A model generated the notes under the pieces. It saw only the letters and a program-made list of their open reading frames with translations. It did no database searches and had not been told where the DNA came from. From NCBI RefSeq assembly GCF_026343185.1, contig NZ_JAPEMA010000001.1, positions 2,542,001 to 2,606,000 of the forward strand: a stretch of DNA of 64,000 bases. Reading direction: 5' to 3'. The position numbers and the translations under genes are program-made. Source of the DNA: Streptomyces sp. NBC_00091 (lineage in GTDB: Bacteria > Actinomycetota > Actinomycetes > Streptomycetales > Streptomycetaceae). This document shows, piece after piece, positions 29,434-38,633 of the stretch; the stretch's first letter is position 1, and every line of letters begins with the position of its first letter.

Positions 29434-29514
29434 GCGCTCGAGCGTACGGCGGTCCGTGTCTCGTACACCAACCGCACCTCACGCATCAGGGGCCACACGC
29501 CGCCTGCGGGGCAT

Positions 29515-29528
29515 GTTTCACGTGAAAC
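29515..29528. other. parS site (first of a pair)
   Basis: Exact GTTTCACGTGAAAC, in the divergent intergenic region upstream of the LLM oxidoreductase. Confidence 0.95.
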
Positions 29529-29538
29529 ATGGGCCGAC

Positions 29539-29552
29539 GTTTCACGTGAAAC
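29539..29552. other. parS site (second of a pair)
   Basis: Exact GTTTCACGTGAAAC, 24 bp centre-to-centre from the first. This tandem arrangement may help load ParB clamps. Confidence 0.95.
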
Positions 29553-29624
29553 ATCGGCTCGTCACGTGGACCAACTCCGACGATCATGGTCCGGGGGCAG
29601 GGACCCATGGGCGAAGATGGAGCG

Positions 29625-30488
29625 GTGACCTCGGCTCCCCAGCGCCCGGACGGGCCAACCCCCGCACCCCGGCTCATCGCCACCGACCTCGACGGCACCC
29701 TGCTGCGCGACGACAAATCCGTCTCGCTCCGCACGGTCGCCGCGCTCGCCGCCGCCGAGGAGGCCGGGATCGAGGTCTTCTTCGTCACCGGGCGCCCCGC
29801 CCGCTGGATGGACGTGGTCAGCGATCACGTGCACGGCCACGGCCTGGCCATCTGCGCGAACGGCGCCGCCGTTGTCGATCTCCATGCCGGCCGGGAGTTC
29901 GTACAGGTCAGGGCGCTGCCCCGGGCCACCGCACTCACGGTCGTGAACACCCTGCGGAAGGCCGCCCCCGGCACCTCCTTCGCGGTCGAGATGACCACCG
30001 GCATCAACTACGAGCCGGCCTACCCGCCGTTCTTCCAGGACCCGGGCGCCACGGTCGCCACCGCCGAGAAGCTGCTGCACGAGGAGCCCGACGACCGCGC
30101 GGCGCCGGTGCTGAAGCTGCTCTCGCACCACCCCGAACTGGCCCCGGACGAGTTCCTCGCCCTGGCCCGGTCCGCCGCCGGCGGCTACGCCTCGATCACC
30201 CGCTCCAGCCCGACCGCACTGCTGGAGATCAGCGGGCTCGGCGTGTCCAAGGCCAGCACCCTGGAACTGTGCTGCGCGGAACGCGGCATCTCCCCCGCCG
30301 AGGTCGTCGCCTTCGGGGACATGCCGAACGACGTGGAGATGCTCCGCTGGGCCGGCACCTCGTACGCGATGGGCAATGCCCACCCGGACGTGATCGCGGC
30401 CGCGTCCGGCCGTACGGTCGCCAACAACGAGGACGGGGTCGCCGTCGTCATCGAACGCATCCTGGCCGAACGCGCCGCACGCACCTAG
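29625..30488 (+). CDS. HAD-superfamily (Cof-type) phosphatase
   Basis: This ~287-residue HAD IIB hydrolase has motif [10 protein letters not shown], motif II FVTGR and motif IV FGDMPNDVEML. It is a paralogue of the serS-coupled enzyme at 12616-13428. GTG 29625 is preferred because it places motif I near the N-terminus; ATG 29607 and ATG 29586 are in-frame alternatives. The substrate is unknown. It ends convergently 22 bp from the histidine kinase gene. Confidence 0.88.
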   Translation: MTSAPQRPDGPTPAPRLIATDLDGTLLRDDKSVSLRTVAALAAAEEAGIEVFFVTGRPARWMDVVSDHVHGHGLAICANGAAVVDLHAGREFVQVRALPRATALTVVNTLRKAAPGTSFAVEMTTGINYEPAYPPFFQDPGATVATAEKLLHEEPDDRAAPVLKLLSHHPELAPDEFLALARSAAGGYASITRSSPTALLEISGLGVSKASTLELCCAERGISPAEVVAFGDMPNDVEMLRWAGTSYAMGNAHPDVIAAASGRTVANNEDGVAVVIERILAERAART

Positions 30489-30510
30489 CCGAGCCACCCC
30501 CCGGACCGGC

Positions 30511-32256
30511 TCACAGCGGGGCCTCCCACACCAGAGTGGTCCCGCCGCCGTCCTCCCCGATGCCGGATCCGTACCAGCTGGAGCCGCCGAGCGACTCGGC
30601 CCTGCGGCGCAGGTTCCGCAGGCCGCTGCGCCGGCCGCCCTCCGGGATGCCCACCCCGTCGTCGGCGACCTCCAGCCGTACCCCGGGCCGTCCGTCGGGC
30701 AGGGTGACGGTGGAGTCGAGCAGCACCTCGATCCGGGACGCGTCCGCGTGCCGGAAGGCGTTCGACAGCGCCTCGCGCAGGGCGGCGATCAGGTTCTTGC
30801 CGACCAGTTCCCCGACGACCGTGTCGACCGGGCCGAGGAAGCGGTGCGCGGGCTTGAAGCCCAGTGGCACGGCCGCCATGTTGATCTCCCGCAGCACCCG
30901 GGTGCGCAGCCCCGACGGAGCCTCCGCCGGGCCCTGCTGGAGCGCGAAGATCGCCGTACGGATCTCCTGGATCGTCACGTCCAGCTCGTCCACGGCCTTG
31001 CCCACGCCGTCGCGGACCTCCGGGACGATGGACCGCCGCTGCGCGCCCTCCAGCATCATCCCGGTGGCGAACAGCCGCTGGATCACCAGGTCGTGCAGGT
31101 CCCTGGCGATCCGGTCGCGGTCCTCGAACACCGCGAGCCGCTCCCGGTCCCGCTGCGCCTCGGCCATCATCAGCGCGAGGGCCGCCTGCGAGGCGAACTG
31201 GGTGGCCAGGGTCCGCTCCGCCTCGGTGAAGGGCCTCTTGCCCCGGGCCCGCGGGGTGACCAGCGCGCCCAGCACCCGCCCGCCGCTGTGCAGCGGCAGC
31301 ATCATGCAGGGTCCGTACTGGCTGGTCAGCCGGCTGATCATGCGGGGGTCGACGGCGGCGTCGTCGACGAAGACCGGCTCACCCCGCAGCAGCCGGTCCA
31401 CCACCGGGCTCTCGGGCGGGATGACCAAGCCCAGCGAGGTGGCCGGGTTGTCCGCGGAGACGGCGACGATCTCCATCCCGCCCTCCTCCGCCGGCAGCAT
31501 CACGATCCCGGCGGCGGAGTCGGCCAGCCGACGGGCCTGTTCGGCCACCACCGAGAGGGCGTCGTCCGCGTCCCCGCCGGACAGCAGGGCGGTGGTGACG
31601 GCCACCGAGCCGTCGATCCAGCGCTCGCGCTGGGTGGCGGCCTCGTACAGCCGGGCGTTGCCGATGGCGATGCCCGCCTCGGTGGCCAGCACCCGGACCA
31701 TGTGGACGTCGTAGTCGCTGAACTCGCTGCCGCCGTTCTTCTCGGCGAGGTAGAGGTTCCCGAAGATCTCCCCCTGCACCCGGATCGGAACGCCGAGGAA
31801 GGTCTTCATGGGCGGGTGGTGCGCGGGGAATCCCGCCGACCGGGGATCCTTCGTCAGATCGGTGAGCCGCACCGTGTCGGGATGGGAGATCAGCGCCCCG
31901 AGCAGACCCCGCCTCCCGTCCGGGCGGTGCCCGATCCTCTTCGCCAGCTCGGCGCTGACGCCGAAGGTGACGAAGTCCGAGAGCCCCGGGCCGTCCGTGT
32001 CGACGACCCCGATCGCCGCATAGCGGGCGTCCGCGAGCTCGGCGGCCGTCTCGCAGATGCGGTCGAGCGTGGAGTGCAGTTCGAGGCCGGTACCGACCGA
32101 ACGCATGGCTTCCAGCAGTTGCGGAACCCGTGCGGTCAGCTCGGTGGACAGCCCGTGCAGGCTCCGGGTGGCCTGGGTGGCGGCCTCCAGGGGGTCCGGC
32201 TTCCCCCCGCTGGATTCCGGCGGTTCCGCTGATTCCTGCGACTCCTGCACTGACAT
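30511..32256 (-). CDS. DevS/DosS-like GAF-domain sensor histidine kinase
   Basis: This is a 581-residue cytoplasmic kinase. Two GAF domains (about 55-205 and 220-370) precede a HisKA_3 dimerisation domain with phosphoacceptor His388 (DRIARDLHDL) and a HATPase domain with ALSNAFRHA and DDGVGI. The first GAF domain has AHHPPMKTFLGVP (about 145-156), like the region holding the haem ligand in mycobacterial DevS/DosS, so gas or redox sensing is plausible. No response regulator is adjacent. It lies 37 bp downstream of cydDC on the same strand and could be co-transcribed with the cyd genes. Confidence 0.92.
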   Translation of the reverse strand: MSVQESQESAEPPESSGGKPDPLEAATQATRSLHGLSTELTARVPQLLEAMRSVGTGLELHSTLDRICETAAELADARYAAIGVVDTDGPGLSDFVTFGVSAELAKRIGHRPDGRRGLLGALISHPDTVRLTDLTKDPRSAGFPAHHPPMKTFLGVPIRVQGEIFGNLYLAEKNGGSEFSDYDVHMVRVLATEAGIAIGNARLYEAATQRERWIDGSVAVTTALLSGGDADDALSVVAEQARRLADSAAGIVMLPAEEGGMEIVAVSADNPATSLGLVIPPESPVVDRLLRGEPVFVDDAAVDPRMISRLTSQYGPCMMLPLHSGGRVLGALVTPRARGKRPFTEAERTLATQFASQAALALMMAEAQRDRERLAVFEDRDRIARDLHDLVIQRLFATGMMLEGAQRRSIVPEVRDGVGKAVDELDVTIQEIRTAIFALQQGPAEAPSGLRTRVLREINMAAVPLGFKPAHRFLGPVDTVVGELVGKNLIAALREALSNAFRHADASRIEVLLDSTVTLPDGRPGVRLEVADDGVGIPEGGRRSGLRNLRRRAESLGGSSWYGSGIGEDGGGTTLVWEAPL

Positions 32257-32293
32257 GCCCTTGAGCCTAGTTAGTCCACTTTAGGAGGGAAAG

Positions 32294-35200
32294 TCAGCCT
32301 GCGGATTCGGCGAGCACCCCGTCGGCCGCCCGTTCCCGCTCCAGCAGGCTCCGTAGCGGCCCCTCGACGGCCGCCAGCTCCGCGTACGCACCCCGCTGCA
32401 CGACCGCGCCCCGGTCCAGTACGAGCACCTCGTCCACCGCCGCCAGCCCGGCGAGCCGGTGCGTGATCAGCACGGTGGTCCGGCCCTCGGTGGCCGCCAG
32501 CAGATCCGCCGTCAGGGCGTCCGCGGTCGCCAGGTCCAGGTGCTCGGCCGGCTCGTCCAGGACGAGGACGGGGAAGTCGGCGAGCAGCGCCCGGGCCAGG
32601 GCCAGCCGCTGGCGCTGACCGCCCGAGATCCGCTCCCCGTGTTCCCCGACCAGGGTGTCCAGTCCGTCCGGAAGGCCGTCGGCCCACTCCAGCAGCCGGG
32701 CGGCGGCGAGCGCCTCGCGCAGCTGCTCCTCGCTCGCCCCGGTCCGGGCCAGCCGCAGGTTCTCGCGCACCGAGCTGTCGAAGAGGTGCGCGTCCTGGGC
32801 GCACAGGCCCACGGCACGGCGTACATCGTCGCCGTCGAGGGCGCGCACGTCGGTGCCGCCCAGGGTGTACGTGCCCTCGCGCTGGTCCAGGAAGCGCAGC
32901 AGGACCTGCGCCAGCGTGGTCTTGCCCGAGCCGGAGGGCCCGACGACCGCGATGCGCCGGCCGGCCTCCAGGGTCAGGTCCAGCCCGTGCAGCGCGTCCC
33001 GCTCCTGCCCGCCGTGGCGGGCGGCGAGCCCCGTCAGCCGCAGGGGGAAGGAGGAGGAGGGCAGCTCGCGGGGCTCGGCCGGCTCGGCGACGGGCACCGG
33101 GGCATCGATGACCTCGTAGACCCGCTCGGCGCTGCGGCGCACCCGCTGGCGGTACTGGACGGCCAGCGGCAGGCCGCTGACAGCCTCGAAGGCGGCGAGC
33201 GGAGTCAGTACGACCACCGCCATGGCCACCCCGGACAGCCGGCCGCCTGCGACGGCCTGGGCACCGGCGAACGCGGCGCACACCACCGTGAGCCCGCACA
33301 CCAGGGCGGACAGTCCGCTGCCGAGCCCGGTCGCGGCGGCCCCGCGCGAGGCGATCCGGGTCAGTACCCCGTCGCTCTCCCGCGCCCGGTCCTTGCGGCC
33401 GGCCAGGGCCCCGGCCACCGTCAGCTCGGCGGTACCGGTCAGCAGATCGGCCACCCGGGTGGCGAGTTCGCCCCGCGCGGGCGCCAGCCGCCGCTCCGCA
33501 CGCCGCGCGCAGGCCCCGCTGACCAGCGGCACCCCCACCCCGGCCGCGAGCAGCCCCACCGCGAGCGCGGCCCCCGCCCCGGGCAGCAGCCAGGCCGTGA
33601 ACGCCACCGACCCGGTACCGACGAGCACGGCCGTGCCCACCGGGAGCAGCCAGCGCAGCCAGTAGTCCTGGAGGGCGTCGGCGTCGGCCACCAGACGGGA
33701 CAGCAGGTCCCCGCGCCGCTGCTCGCGCAGTCCGGCCGGGGCGATCCGCTCCAGCCGCCGGTACACCGCCACCCGCAGGTCGGCGAGCATCCGCAGGACG
33801 GCGTCGTGCGACACGAGCCGCTCGGCGTAGCGGAAGACGGCCCGCCCGATGCCGAAGGCCCGGGTCGCCGTGACGGCCACCATCAGGTACATCACCGGCG
33901 GCTGCTCGGAGGCCCTGGAGATCAGCCACCCGGACACCGCCATCAGCCCGACGCTGCTGCCCACGGCCAGCGCCCCCAGCAGCAGCCCGAGCCGGAACCG
34001 GCCCTGCCAGGCCGCGGCCACCGCCCGCACCCGCCGCAGCGGGTCGCCGCCGCCCGAGCCGCCGCCCGAACCGGCGCCCCCGCCGGCCCCGGCGCCCGCG
34101 CCGCCCGCGGCCCGTTCCCGCGCGTCCCCGAGGATCCACTCCCCGGGACCGGACGTCCCCGCCGGCCCCCGCGGGGCCGTCGCCGGACCGGCAGCGGGAG
34201 AGCCGCCCGGAAGATCCGCAGCGCCCTCGCCCACCGCCACGATCCGGTCGGCCACCGCCAGCAGCGCCGGCCGGTGCACCACGAGCAGCACGGTCCGCCC
34301 GACCGCGAGGCGCCGTACGGCCTCCACGACCGCAGCCTCGGTCTCCCCGTCCAGGGCCGCCGTCGGCTCGTCGAGCAGCAGCACCGGCCGGTCCGCGAGG
34401 AACGCCCGCGCCAGGGCCAGCCGCTGGCGCTGGCCGGCGGACAGTCCGGCCCCGCCCTCGCCGAGCAAGGTGTCCGCCCCGCGCGGCAGCGCGGACACGA
34501 ACTCCCACGCCCCGGCGTCCCGCAGCGCCGCTTCCACGGCGTCGTCGCGGGCCTCGGGGCGGGCCAGGCGGACGTTCTCGGCGATGCTCCCCGCGAACAG
34601 GTGCGGCCGCTGCGGCACCCACGCGATCCGCTCCCGCCACTGGTCCAGCGAGAGCGCGGACAGGTCCGCCTCCCCGACCCGCACCCGACCGGCCGTCGGG
34701 GTCACGAAGCCCAGCAGTACGCCCAGCAGCGTGGACTTGCCCGCCCCGCTGGGCCCGGTGAGCGCCACGCACTCGCCCGGCTCGACCGCGAAGGACACGG
34801 GCCCGGGCGAACTCGCACCGCGGCCCTCGTACCGGACCTCGACCCCGTCGAAGGCGATCCGCAGTCCGGCGGCCGGCACGGCGGCGCCGCCGCCCCGTGC
34901 GGGGGCCGGGGTCTCCAGGACCTCGAAGATCTCCTCCGCCGCGGCCAGCCCCTCGGCGGCCGCGTGGTACTGCGCCCCCACCTGCCGCAGCGGCAGATAG
35001 GCCTCCGGCGCGAGGATCAGGATGACCAGTCCCGTGTACAGGTCCAGCTCCCCGTGCACGAGCCGCATCCCGATGGTCACCGCGACGAGCGCCACGGACA
35101 GGGTGGCGAGCAGCTCCAGCGCGAACGAGGAGAGGAAGGCGATGCGCAGGGTGCGCATCGTGGCCTGGCGGTAGTCGTCGGTGATCCTGCGGATGGACTC

Positions 35201-35869
35201 GGCCTGCGCCTTGGCCCGCCCGAATACCTTCAGCGTCGGGAGCCCCGCCACCACGTCGAGGAAGTGCCCCGAGAGCCGGGACAGCAGCCGCCACTGGCGG
35301 TCCATCCGGCTCTGGGTGGCCATACCGATGAGGATCATGAACAGCGGGATCAGCGGCAGGGTGACCACGATGATGGCCGCCGACACCCAGTCCTCGGTGA
35401 CGATCCGGGCGAGGACCGCCACCGGGACCACCACCGCGAGCCCCAGTTGGGGCAGGTAGCGGGAGAAGTAGTCGTCGAGCGCGTCCACACCCCGGGTGGC
35501 CAGGGACACCAGCGACCCGGTCCCGTGTCCGGAGAGCCGGCCGGGCCCCAGATCGGCCGCCCGGTCCAGCAGCCGGCCGCGCAGCTCGGACTTGACCGCC
35601 GCGCTCGCCCGGTGCGCGGCCAGTTCGGTGAGCCAGGCGACCAGCCCGCGCCCCAGCGCCACCGCCGCGAGCAGCAGCAGTGGCGTCCGGAGCGCGGCAC
35701 CGTCGAGCCCCCGCTCGAAGGCTCCGACCACGATCTCGGCGATGAGCATCGCCTGACCGACGACCAGCCCCGCCCCGGCGAGCCCGAGGGCCACCACCGC
35801 TCCCAGGAAGAGACGGGTGGAACGGGCGTACCGCAGCAGGCGCGGGTCGATCGGTTTCACGTGAAACAT
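32294..35869 (-). CDS. cydDC: Fused CydD-CydC ABC exporter (thiol/haem type)
   Basis: The 1191-residue protein joins two complete ABC half-exporters. CydD-like transmembrane and ATPase domains occupy about 1-560 (Walker A GPSGAGKST, signature LSAGQRQRL), and CydC-like domains follow at about 610-1180 (Walker A GPSGSGKTT, signature ISGGQRQRL). A Gly/Ala/Ser-rich linker of about 50 residues joins them. CydDC is needed to assemble cytochrome bd and exports thiols in E. coli. The start codon lies within a parS copy, so the protein begins MFHVK. It follows cydB. Confidence 0.95.
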   Translation of the reverse strand: MFHVKPIDPRLLRYARSTRLFLGAVVALGLAGAGLVVGQAMLIAEIVVGAFERGLDGAALRTPLLLLAAVALGRGLVAWLTELAAHRASAAVKSELRGRLLDRAADLGPGRLSGHGTGSLVSLATRGVDALDDYFSRYLPQLGLAVVVPVAVLARIVTEDWVSAAIIVVTLPLIPLFMILIGMATQSRMDRQWRLLSRLSGHFLDVVAGLPTLKVFGRAKAQAESIRRITDDYRQATMRTLRIAFLSSFALELLATLSVALVAVTIGMRLVHGELDLYTGLVILILAPEAYLPLRQVGAQYHAAAEGLAAAEEIFEVLETPAPARGGGAAVPAAGLRIAFDGVEVRYEGRGASSPGPVSFAVEPGECVALTGPSGAGKSTLLGVLLGFVTPTAGRVRVGEADLSALSLDQWRERIAWVPQRPHLFAGSIAENVRLARPEARDDAVEAALRDAGAWEFVSALPRGADTLLGEGGAGLSAGQRQRLALARAFLADRPVLLLDEPTAALDGETEAAVVEAVRRLAVGRTVLLVVHRPALLAVADRIVAVGEGAADLPGGSPAAGPATAPRGPAGTSGPGEWILGDARERAAGGAGAGAGGGAGSGGGSGGGDPLRRVRAVAAAWQGRFRLGLLLGALAVGSSVGLMAVSGWLISRASEQPPVMYLMVAVTATRAFGIGRAVFRYAERLVSHDAVLRMLADLRVAVYRRLERIAPAGLREQRRGDLLSRLVADADALQDYWLRWLLPVGTAVLVGTGSVAFTAWLLPGAGAALAVGLLAAGVGVPLVSGACARRAERRLAPARGELATRVADLLTGTAELTVAGALAGRKDRARESDGVLTRIASRGAAATGLGSGLSALVCGLTVVCAAFAGAQAVAGGRLSGVAMAVVVLTPLAAFEAVSGLPLAVQYRQRVRRSAERVYEVIDAPVPVAEPAEPRELPSSSFPLRLTGLAARHGGQERDALHGLDLTLEAGRRIAVVGPSGSGKTTLAQVLLRFLDQREGTYTLGGTDVRALDGDDVRRAVGLCAQDAHLFDSSVRENLRLARTGASEEQLREALAAARLLEWADGLPDGLDTLVGEHGERISGGQRQRLALARALLADFPVLVLDEPAEHLDLATADALTADLLAATEGRTTVLITHRLAGLAAVDEVLVLDRGAVVQRGAYAELAAVEGPLRSLLERERAADGVLAESAG
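35854..35867. other. parS site overlapping the cydDC start
   Basis: Exact GTTTCACGTGAAAC read on the minus strand. With the flanking ATG it supplies codons 1-5 of cydDC (M-F-H-V-K). ParB binding here could affect translation initiation signals or local transcription; that is inference. Confidence 0.95.
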
Positions 35870-35906
35870 CCCCTCGGCAGGGTCGGGCAGGAGTGACGCG
35901 TGCGGC

Positions 35907-36908
35907 TCAGTGCGCGTCGACGATGTGCTGCGTGCCGATCCGCTTGCGGAACACCCAGTAGGTCCAGCCCTGGTAGAGCAGGACCAGGGGAGTGGCCACG
36001 CCGGCGCACCAGGTCATGATCTTCAGGGTGTACGGGGTGGACGAGGCGTTGGTGACCGTGAGGCTCCAGGCCTCGTCCAGCGAGGACGGCATGACGTTCG
36101 GGAACAGCGTCAGGAAGAGCATCGCCACGGCCGCGGCGATGGTGACCCCGGACAGGGCGAACGACCAGCCCTCCCGGCCCGCCAGGTTGAACCCGAGGGC
36201 CGCGAGCAGCGCCAGTACGGCGACGGCCATCGCGATCAGGCTCCAGCCGTCACCGCGCGAGACCTGGGTCCAGGTCAGGAAGACCAGGGCCAGGACCGCC
36301 GTCACCACGCCCAGCCGGGTCGCCAGCGCGCGCGAGCGGTCCCGGATGTCACCGACGGTCTTGAGCGAGGCGAAGACCGCGCCGTGGAAGGTGAACAGGG
36401 TGAGGGTGACCAGACCGCCGAGGATCGAGTAGACGTTGAGCAGGTCGAAGAGGCTTCCGACGTACTCCATGTTCCGGTCGATCTTCACGCCGCGCACCAT
36501 GTTGGCGAAGGCCACGCCCCACAGGAAGGCCGGGATCAGCGAGGTCCAGAAGATCGCGTGTTCCCAGTTGGTCTGCCACCTGTCCTCGGACCGCTTGTGG
36601 CGGTACTCGAAGGCGACGCCCCGGACGATGAGGCAGCCCAAGATGAGCAGCAGCGGCAGGTAGAAGCCGGAGAAGAGGGTGGCGTACCACTCCGGGAAGG
36701 CGGCGAAGGTGGCACCGCCCGCCGTGAGCAGCCAGACCTCGTTGCCGTCCCAGACGGGCCCGATCGTGTTGATCAGGACCCGCTTCTCCGTGCGGTCGCG
36801 GGCGAGCAGCTTGGTCAGGACCCCGATGCCGAAGTCGAAGCCCTCCAGGAAGAAGTAGCCGGTCCACAGGACGGCGATGAGTACGAACCAGACGTCGTGA
36901 AGTTGCAT
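35907..36908 (-). CDS. cydB: Cytochrome bd oxidase subunit II
   Basis: This is a 333-residue membrane protein of the CydB family, opening with MQLHDVWFVLIAVLWTGYF and carrying GPVWDGNEVWLL, the family's most conserved segment. It pairs with CydA to form the quinol-oxidising, high-affinity terminal oxidase. It sits 18 bp after cydA and 37 bp before cydDC, so cydA-cydB-cydDC form one operon. Confidence 0.96.
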   Translation of the reverse strand: MQLHDVWFVLIAVLWTGYFFLEGFDFGIGVLTKLLARDRTEKRVLINTIGPVWDGNEVWLLTAGGATFAAFPEWYATLFSGFYLPLLLILGCLIVRGVAFEYRHKRSEDRWQTNWEHAIFWTSLIPAFLWGVAFANMVRGVKIDRNMEYVGSLFDLLNVYSILGGLVTLTLFTFHGAVFASLKTVGDIRDRSRALATRLGVVTAVLALVFLTWTQVSRGDGWSLIAMAVAVLALLAALGFNLAGREGWSFALSGVTIAAAVAMLFLTLFPNVMPSSLDEAWSLTVTNASSTPYTLKIMTWCAGVATPLVLLYQGWTYWVFRKRIGTQHIVDAH

Positions 36909-36926
36909 GGTGTGGTCTCCTCAGCC

Positions 36927-38432
36927 TCAGTACGAGAAGGCCATCGGCCGGTCGGGGTTCTTGTCGTCCCCGCCGATCCTGGTGGGCGGGTTGAGGTCGG
37001 CCTCGGTGAGCTCCGGCGGGCCGGCCTTGACGTACTTCACGAGGAGCTTGACCTCGATCACCGCGAGCACGGCGTAGAGCAGCGTGAAGCCGATCATCGA
37101 GGTGAGCACCTCGCCCTGCGAGACGTTCGGCGAGACCGCGTCCCGGGTGCGCAGCACTCCGTAGACCACCCACGGCTGGCGGCCCATCTCGGTGAAGATC
37201 CAGCCCCAGGAGTTGGCGATCAGCGGGAAGAGCATGGTCCAGAGCGCGGCGAGCCAGTACAGCCGGGCGAACCGGGGGCTGAGCGCCTTCTTGAAGAGGA
37301 CGAGATGGGGGACCTCGTCCTCACCGGTGCGCAGCCCCGGCGGCAGCATGAACCGCTTGCGGGTCAGCCACAGCCCCAGCATGCCGATCCCCAGGGAGGC
37401 CATGCCGAAGCCGATCATCCAGCGGAAGCCCCAGTAGGCGACGGGGATGTTGGGCCGGTAGTCACCGGGACCGAACTTCTCCTGCTCGGCCTTGTTGACG
37501 TCGTTGATTCCGGGGACGAAGGAGGTGAAGTCGTCGTTGGCCAGGAAGGACAGCAGGCCCGGGACCTCTATCGCCACCTTGTTGTGGCCCTTGTCGACAT
37601 CGCCGTAGGCGAAGATCGAGAAGGGTGCCGGCGCCTCGCCGTCCCAGAGGGCCTCGGCGGCGGCCATCTTCATGGGCTGCTGCTTGAACATCACCTTGCC
37701 GAGCAGGTCGCCGCTGATGGCGGTGCCCAGTCCGGCGATGATCATGACGACCAGGCCGAGCCGCAGCGAGCTGCGCATCGCGGAGATGTGCTTCTTGCGC
37801 GCGAGGTGGAAGGCGGAGATGCCGACCATGAACGCGCCGCCGACCAGGAAGGCGGCCGTGATGGTGTGGAAGAACTGGGTGAGCGCGGTGTTCTGGGTGA
37901 GGACCTGCCAGAAGTCGGTCAGCTCCGCCCGCCCCCGCTCCTCGTTGATGCGGTACCCGACCGGGTGCTGCATCCAGGAGTTGGCCGCCAGGATGAAGTA
38001 GGCGGACAGGACGGTGCCGAGGGAGACCATCCAGATGCAGGCCAGGTGGATCTTCTTCGGCAGCTTGTCCCAGCCGAAGATCCACAGACCGATGAAGGTC
38101 GACTCGAAGAAGAAGGCGATCAAGGCCTCGAAGGCCAGCGGGGCGCCGAAGATGTCACCCACGAACCGCGAGTAGTCGGACCAGTTCATGCCGAACTGGA
38201 ACTCCTGGACGATGCCGGTGACGACACCCATCGCGATATTGATCAAGAACAGCTTGCCCCAGAACTTCGTGGCCCTGAGGTACTTCTCCTTCTCGGTCCG
38301 CACCCATGCCGTCTGCAGCCCCGCGGTCAGCGCGGCGAGCGAGATCGTGAGCGGAACGAAGAGGAAGTGGTAGACGGTGGTAATGCCGAACTGCCAGCGC
38401 GCCAATGTCTCAGGCGCCAAAGCTAGGTCCAC
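36927..38432 (-). CDS. cydA: Cytochrome bd oxidase subunit I
   Basis: This 501-residue haem-carrying subunit starts with GTG at 38432 after an AAGGAG site. The haem b595/d His is in TTVYHFLFVP, the haem b558 His in GISAFHLARKK and its Met in GFRWMIGFGM. A GRQPW motif precedes the C-terminal helices. The quinol-binding Q-loop is short. Expression is probably repressed by Rex through the operator at 38519-38542 and induced when NADH rises under low oxygen. Confidence 0.96.
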   Translation of the reverse strand: MDLALAPETLARWQFGITTVYHFLFVPLTISLAALTAGLQTAWVRTEKEKYLRATKFWGKLFLINIAMGVVTGIVQEFQFGMNWSDYSRFVGDIFGAPLAFEALIAFFFESTFIGLWIFGWDKLPKKIHLACIWMVSLGTVLSAYFILAANSWMQHPVGYRINEERGRAELTDFWQVLTQNTALTQFFHTITAAFLVGGAFMVGISAFHLARKKHISAMRSSLRLGLVVMIIAGLGTAISGDLLGKVMFKQQPMKMAAAEALWDGEAPAPFSIFAYGDVDKGHNKVAIEVPGLLSFLANDDFTSFVPGINDVNKAEQEKFGPGDYRPNIPVAYWGFRWMIGFGMASLGIGMLGLWLTRKRFMLPPGLRTGEDEVPHLVLFKKALSPRFARLYWLAALWTMLFPLIANSWGWIFTEMGRQPWVVYGVLRTRDAVSPNVSQGEVLTSMIGFTLLYAVLAVIEVKLLVKYVKAGPPELTEADLNPPTRIGGDDKNPDRPMAFSY

Positions 38433-38518
38433 GTCGTCTTCTCCTTGTCGTCGCCGTGGTCACAGCGGGCAGTCTGCCTGGCGGGTTCCCTCCCATACCG
38501 GGAGGAAGCAGGACACGC

Positions 38519-38542
38519 TTGTGAACGCGTTCACATTCACAA
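38519..38542. promoter_or_regulatory. Rex operator upstream of cydA, nested palindromes
   Basis: TGTGAACGCGTTCACA at 38520-38535 is a perfect 16-bp palindrome and matches the Streptomyces Rex (ROP) consensus. An overlapping outer repeat, TTGTGAA (38519-38525) with TTCACAA (38536-38542), extends it. The site lies about 90 bp upstream of cydA, just downstream of a possible promoter, where bound Rex would block transcription. Confidence 0.9.
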
Positions 38543-38544
38543 GC

Positions 38545-38571
38545 ATTATGTCCTACCGTCTCCGACCTCAA
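38545..38571 (-). promoter_or_regulatory. Possible cydA promoter
   Basis: On the minus strand, TTGAGG (38571-38566) and CATAAT (38550-38545) are 15 bp apart. The spacing is short, but the -10 is good for this genome and the Rex operator begins just downstream. Confidence 0.4.
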
Positions 38572-38608
38572 TCAGGGGGGTCCCCCCTCACCGGCCTCTA
38601 GCCAAGAA

Positions 38609-38627
38609 ATTCAACAGATTGTTGAAT
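38609..38627. promoter_or_regulatory. 19-bp operator-like palindrome ATTCAACA-GAT-TGTTGAAT
   Basis: Perfect 8-bp arms with a 3-bp spacer end 6 bp before the ATG of the following small gene. The TTGTTGAA-like half site resembles operators of GntR-family regulators. No such regulator is adjacent. Binding here would block ribosome access or transcription of the 38634 gene. Confidence 0.5.
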
Positions 38628-38633
38628 GTGGCC

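Noticed and set aside
32459..35896. Very long plus-strand open frame opposite cydDC
   Set aside because: Codon bias and the Walker motifs show that the minus strand is coding; the opposite frame is a GC-driven shadow.
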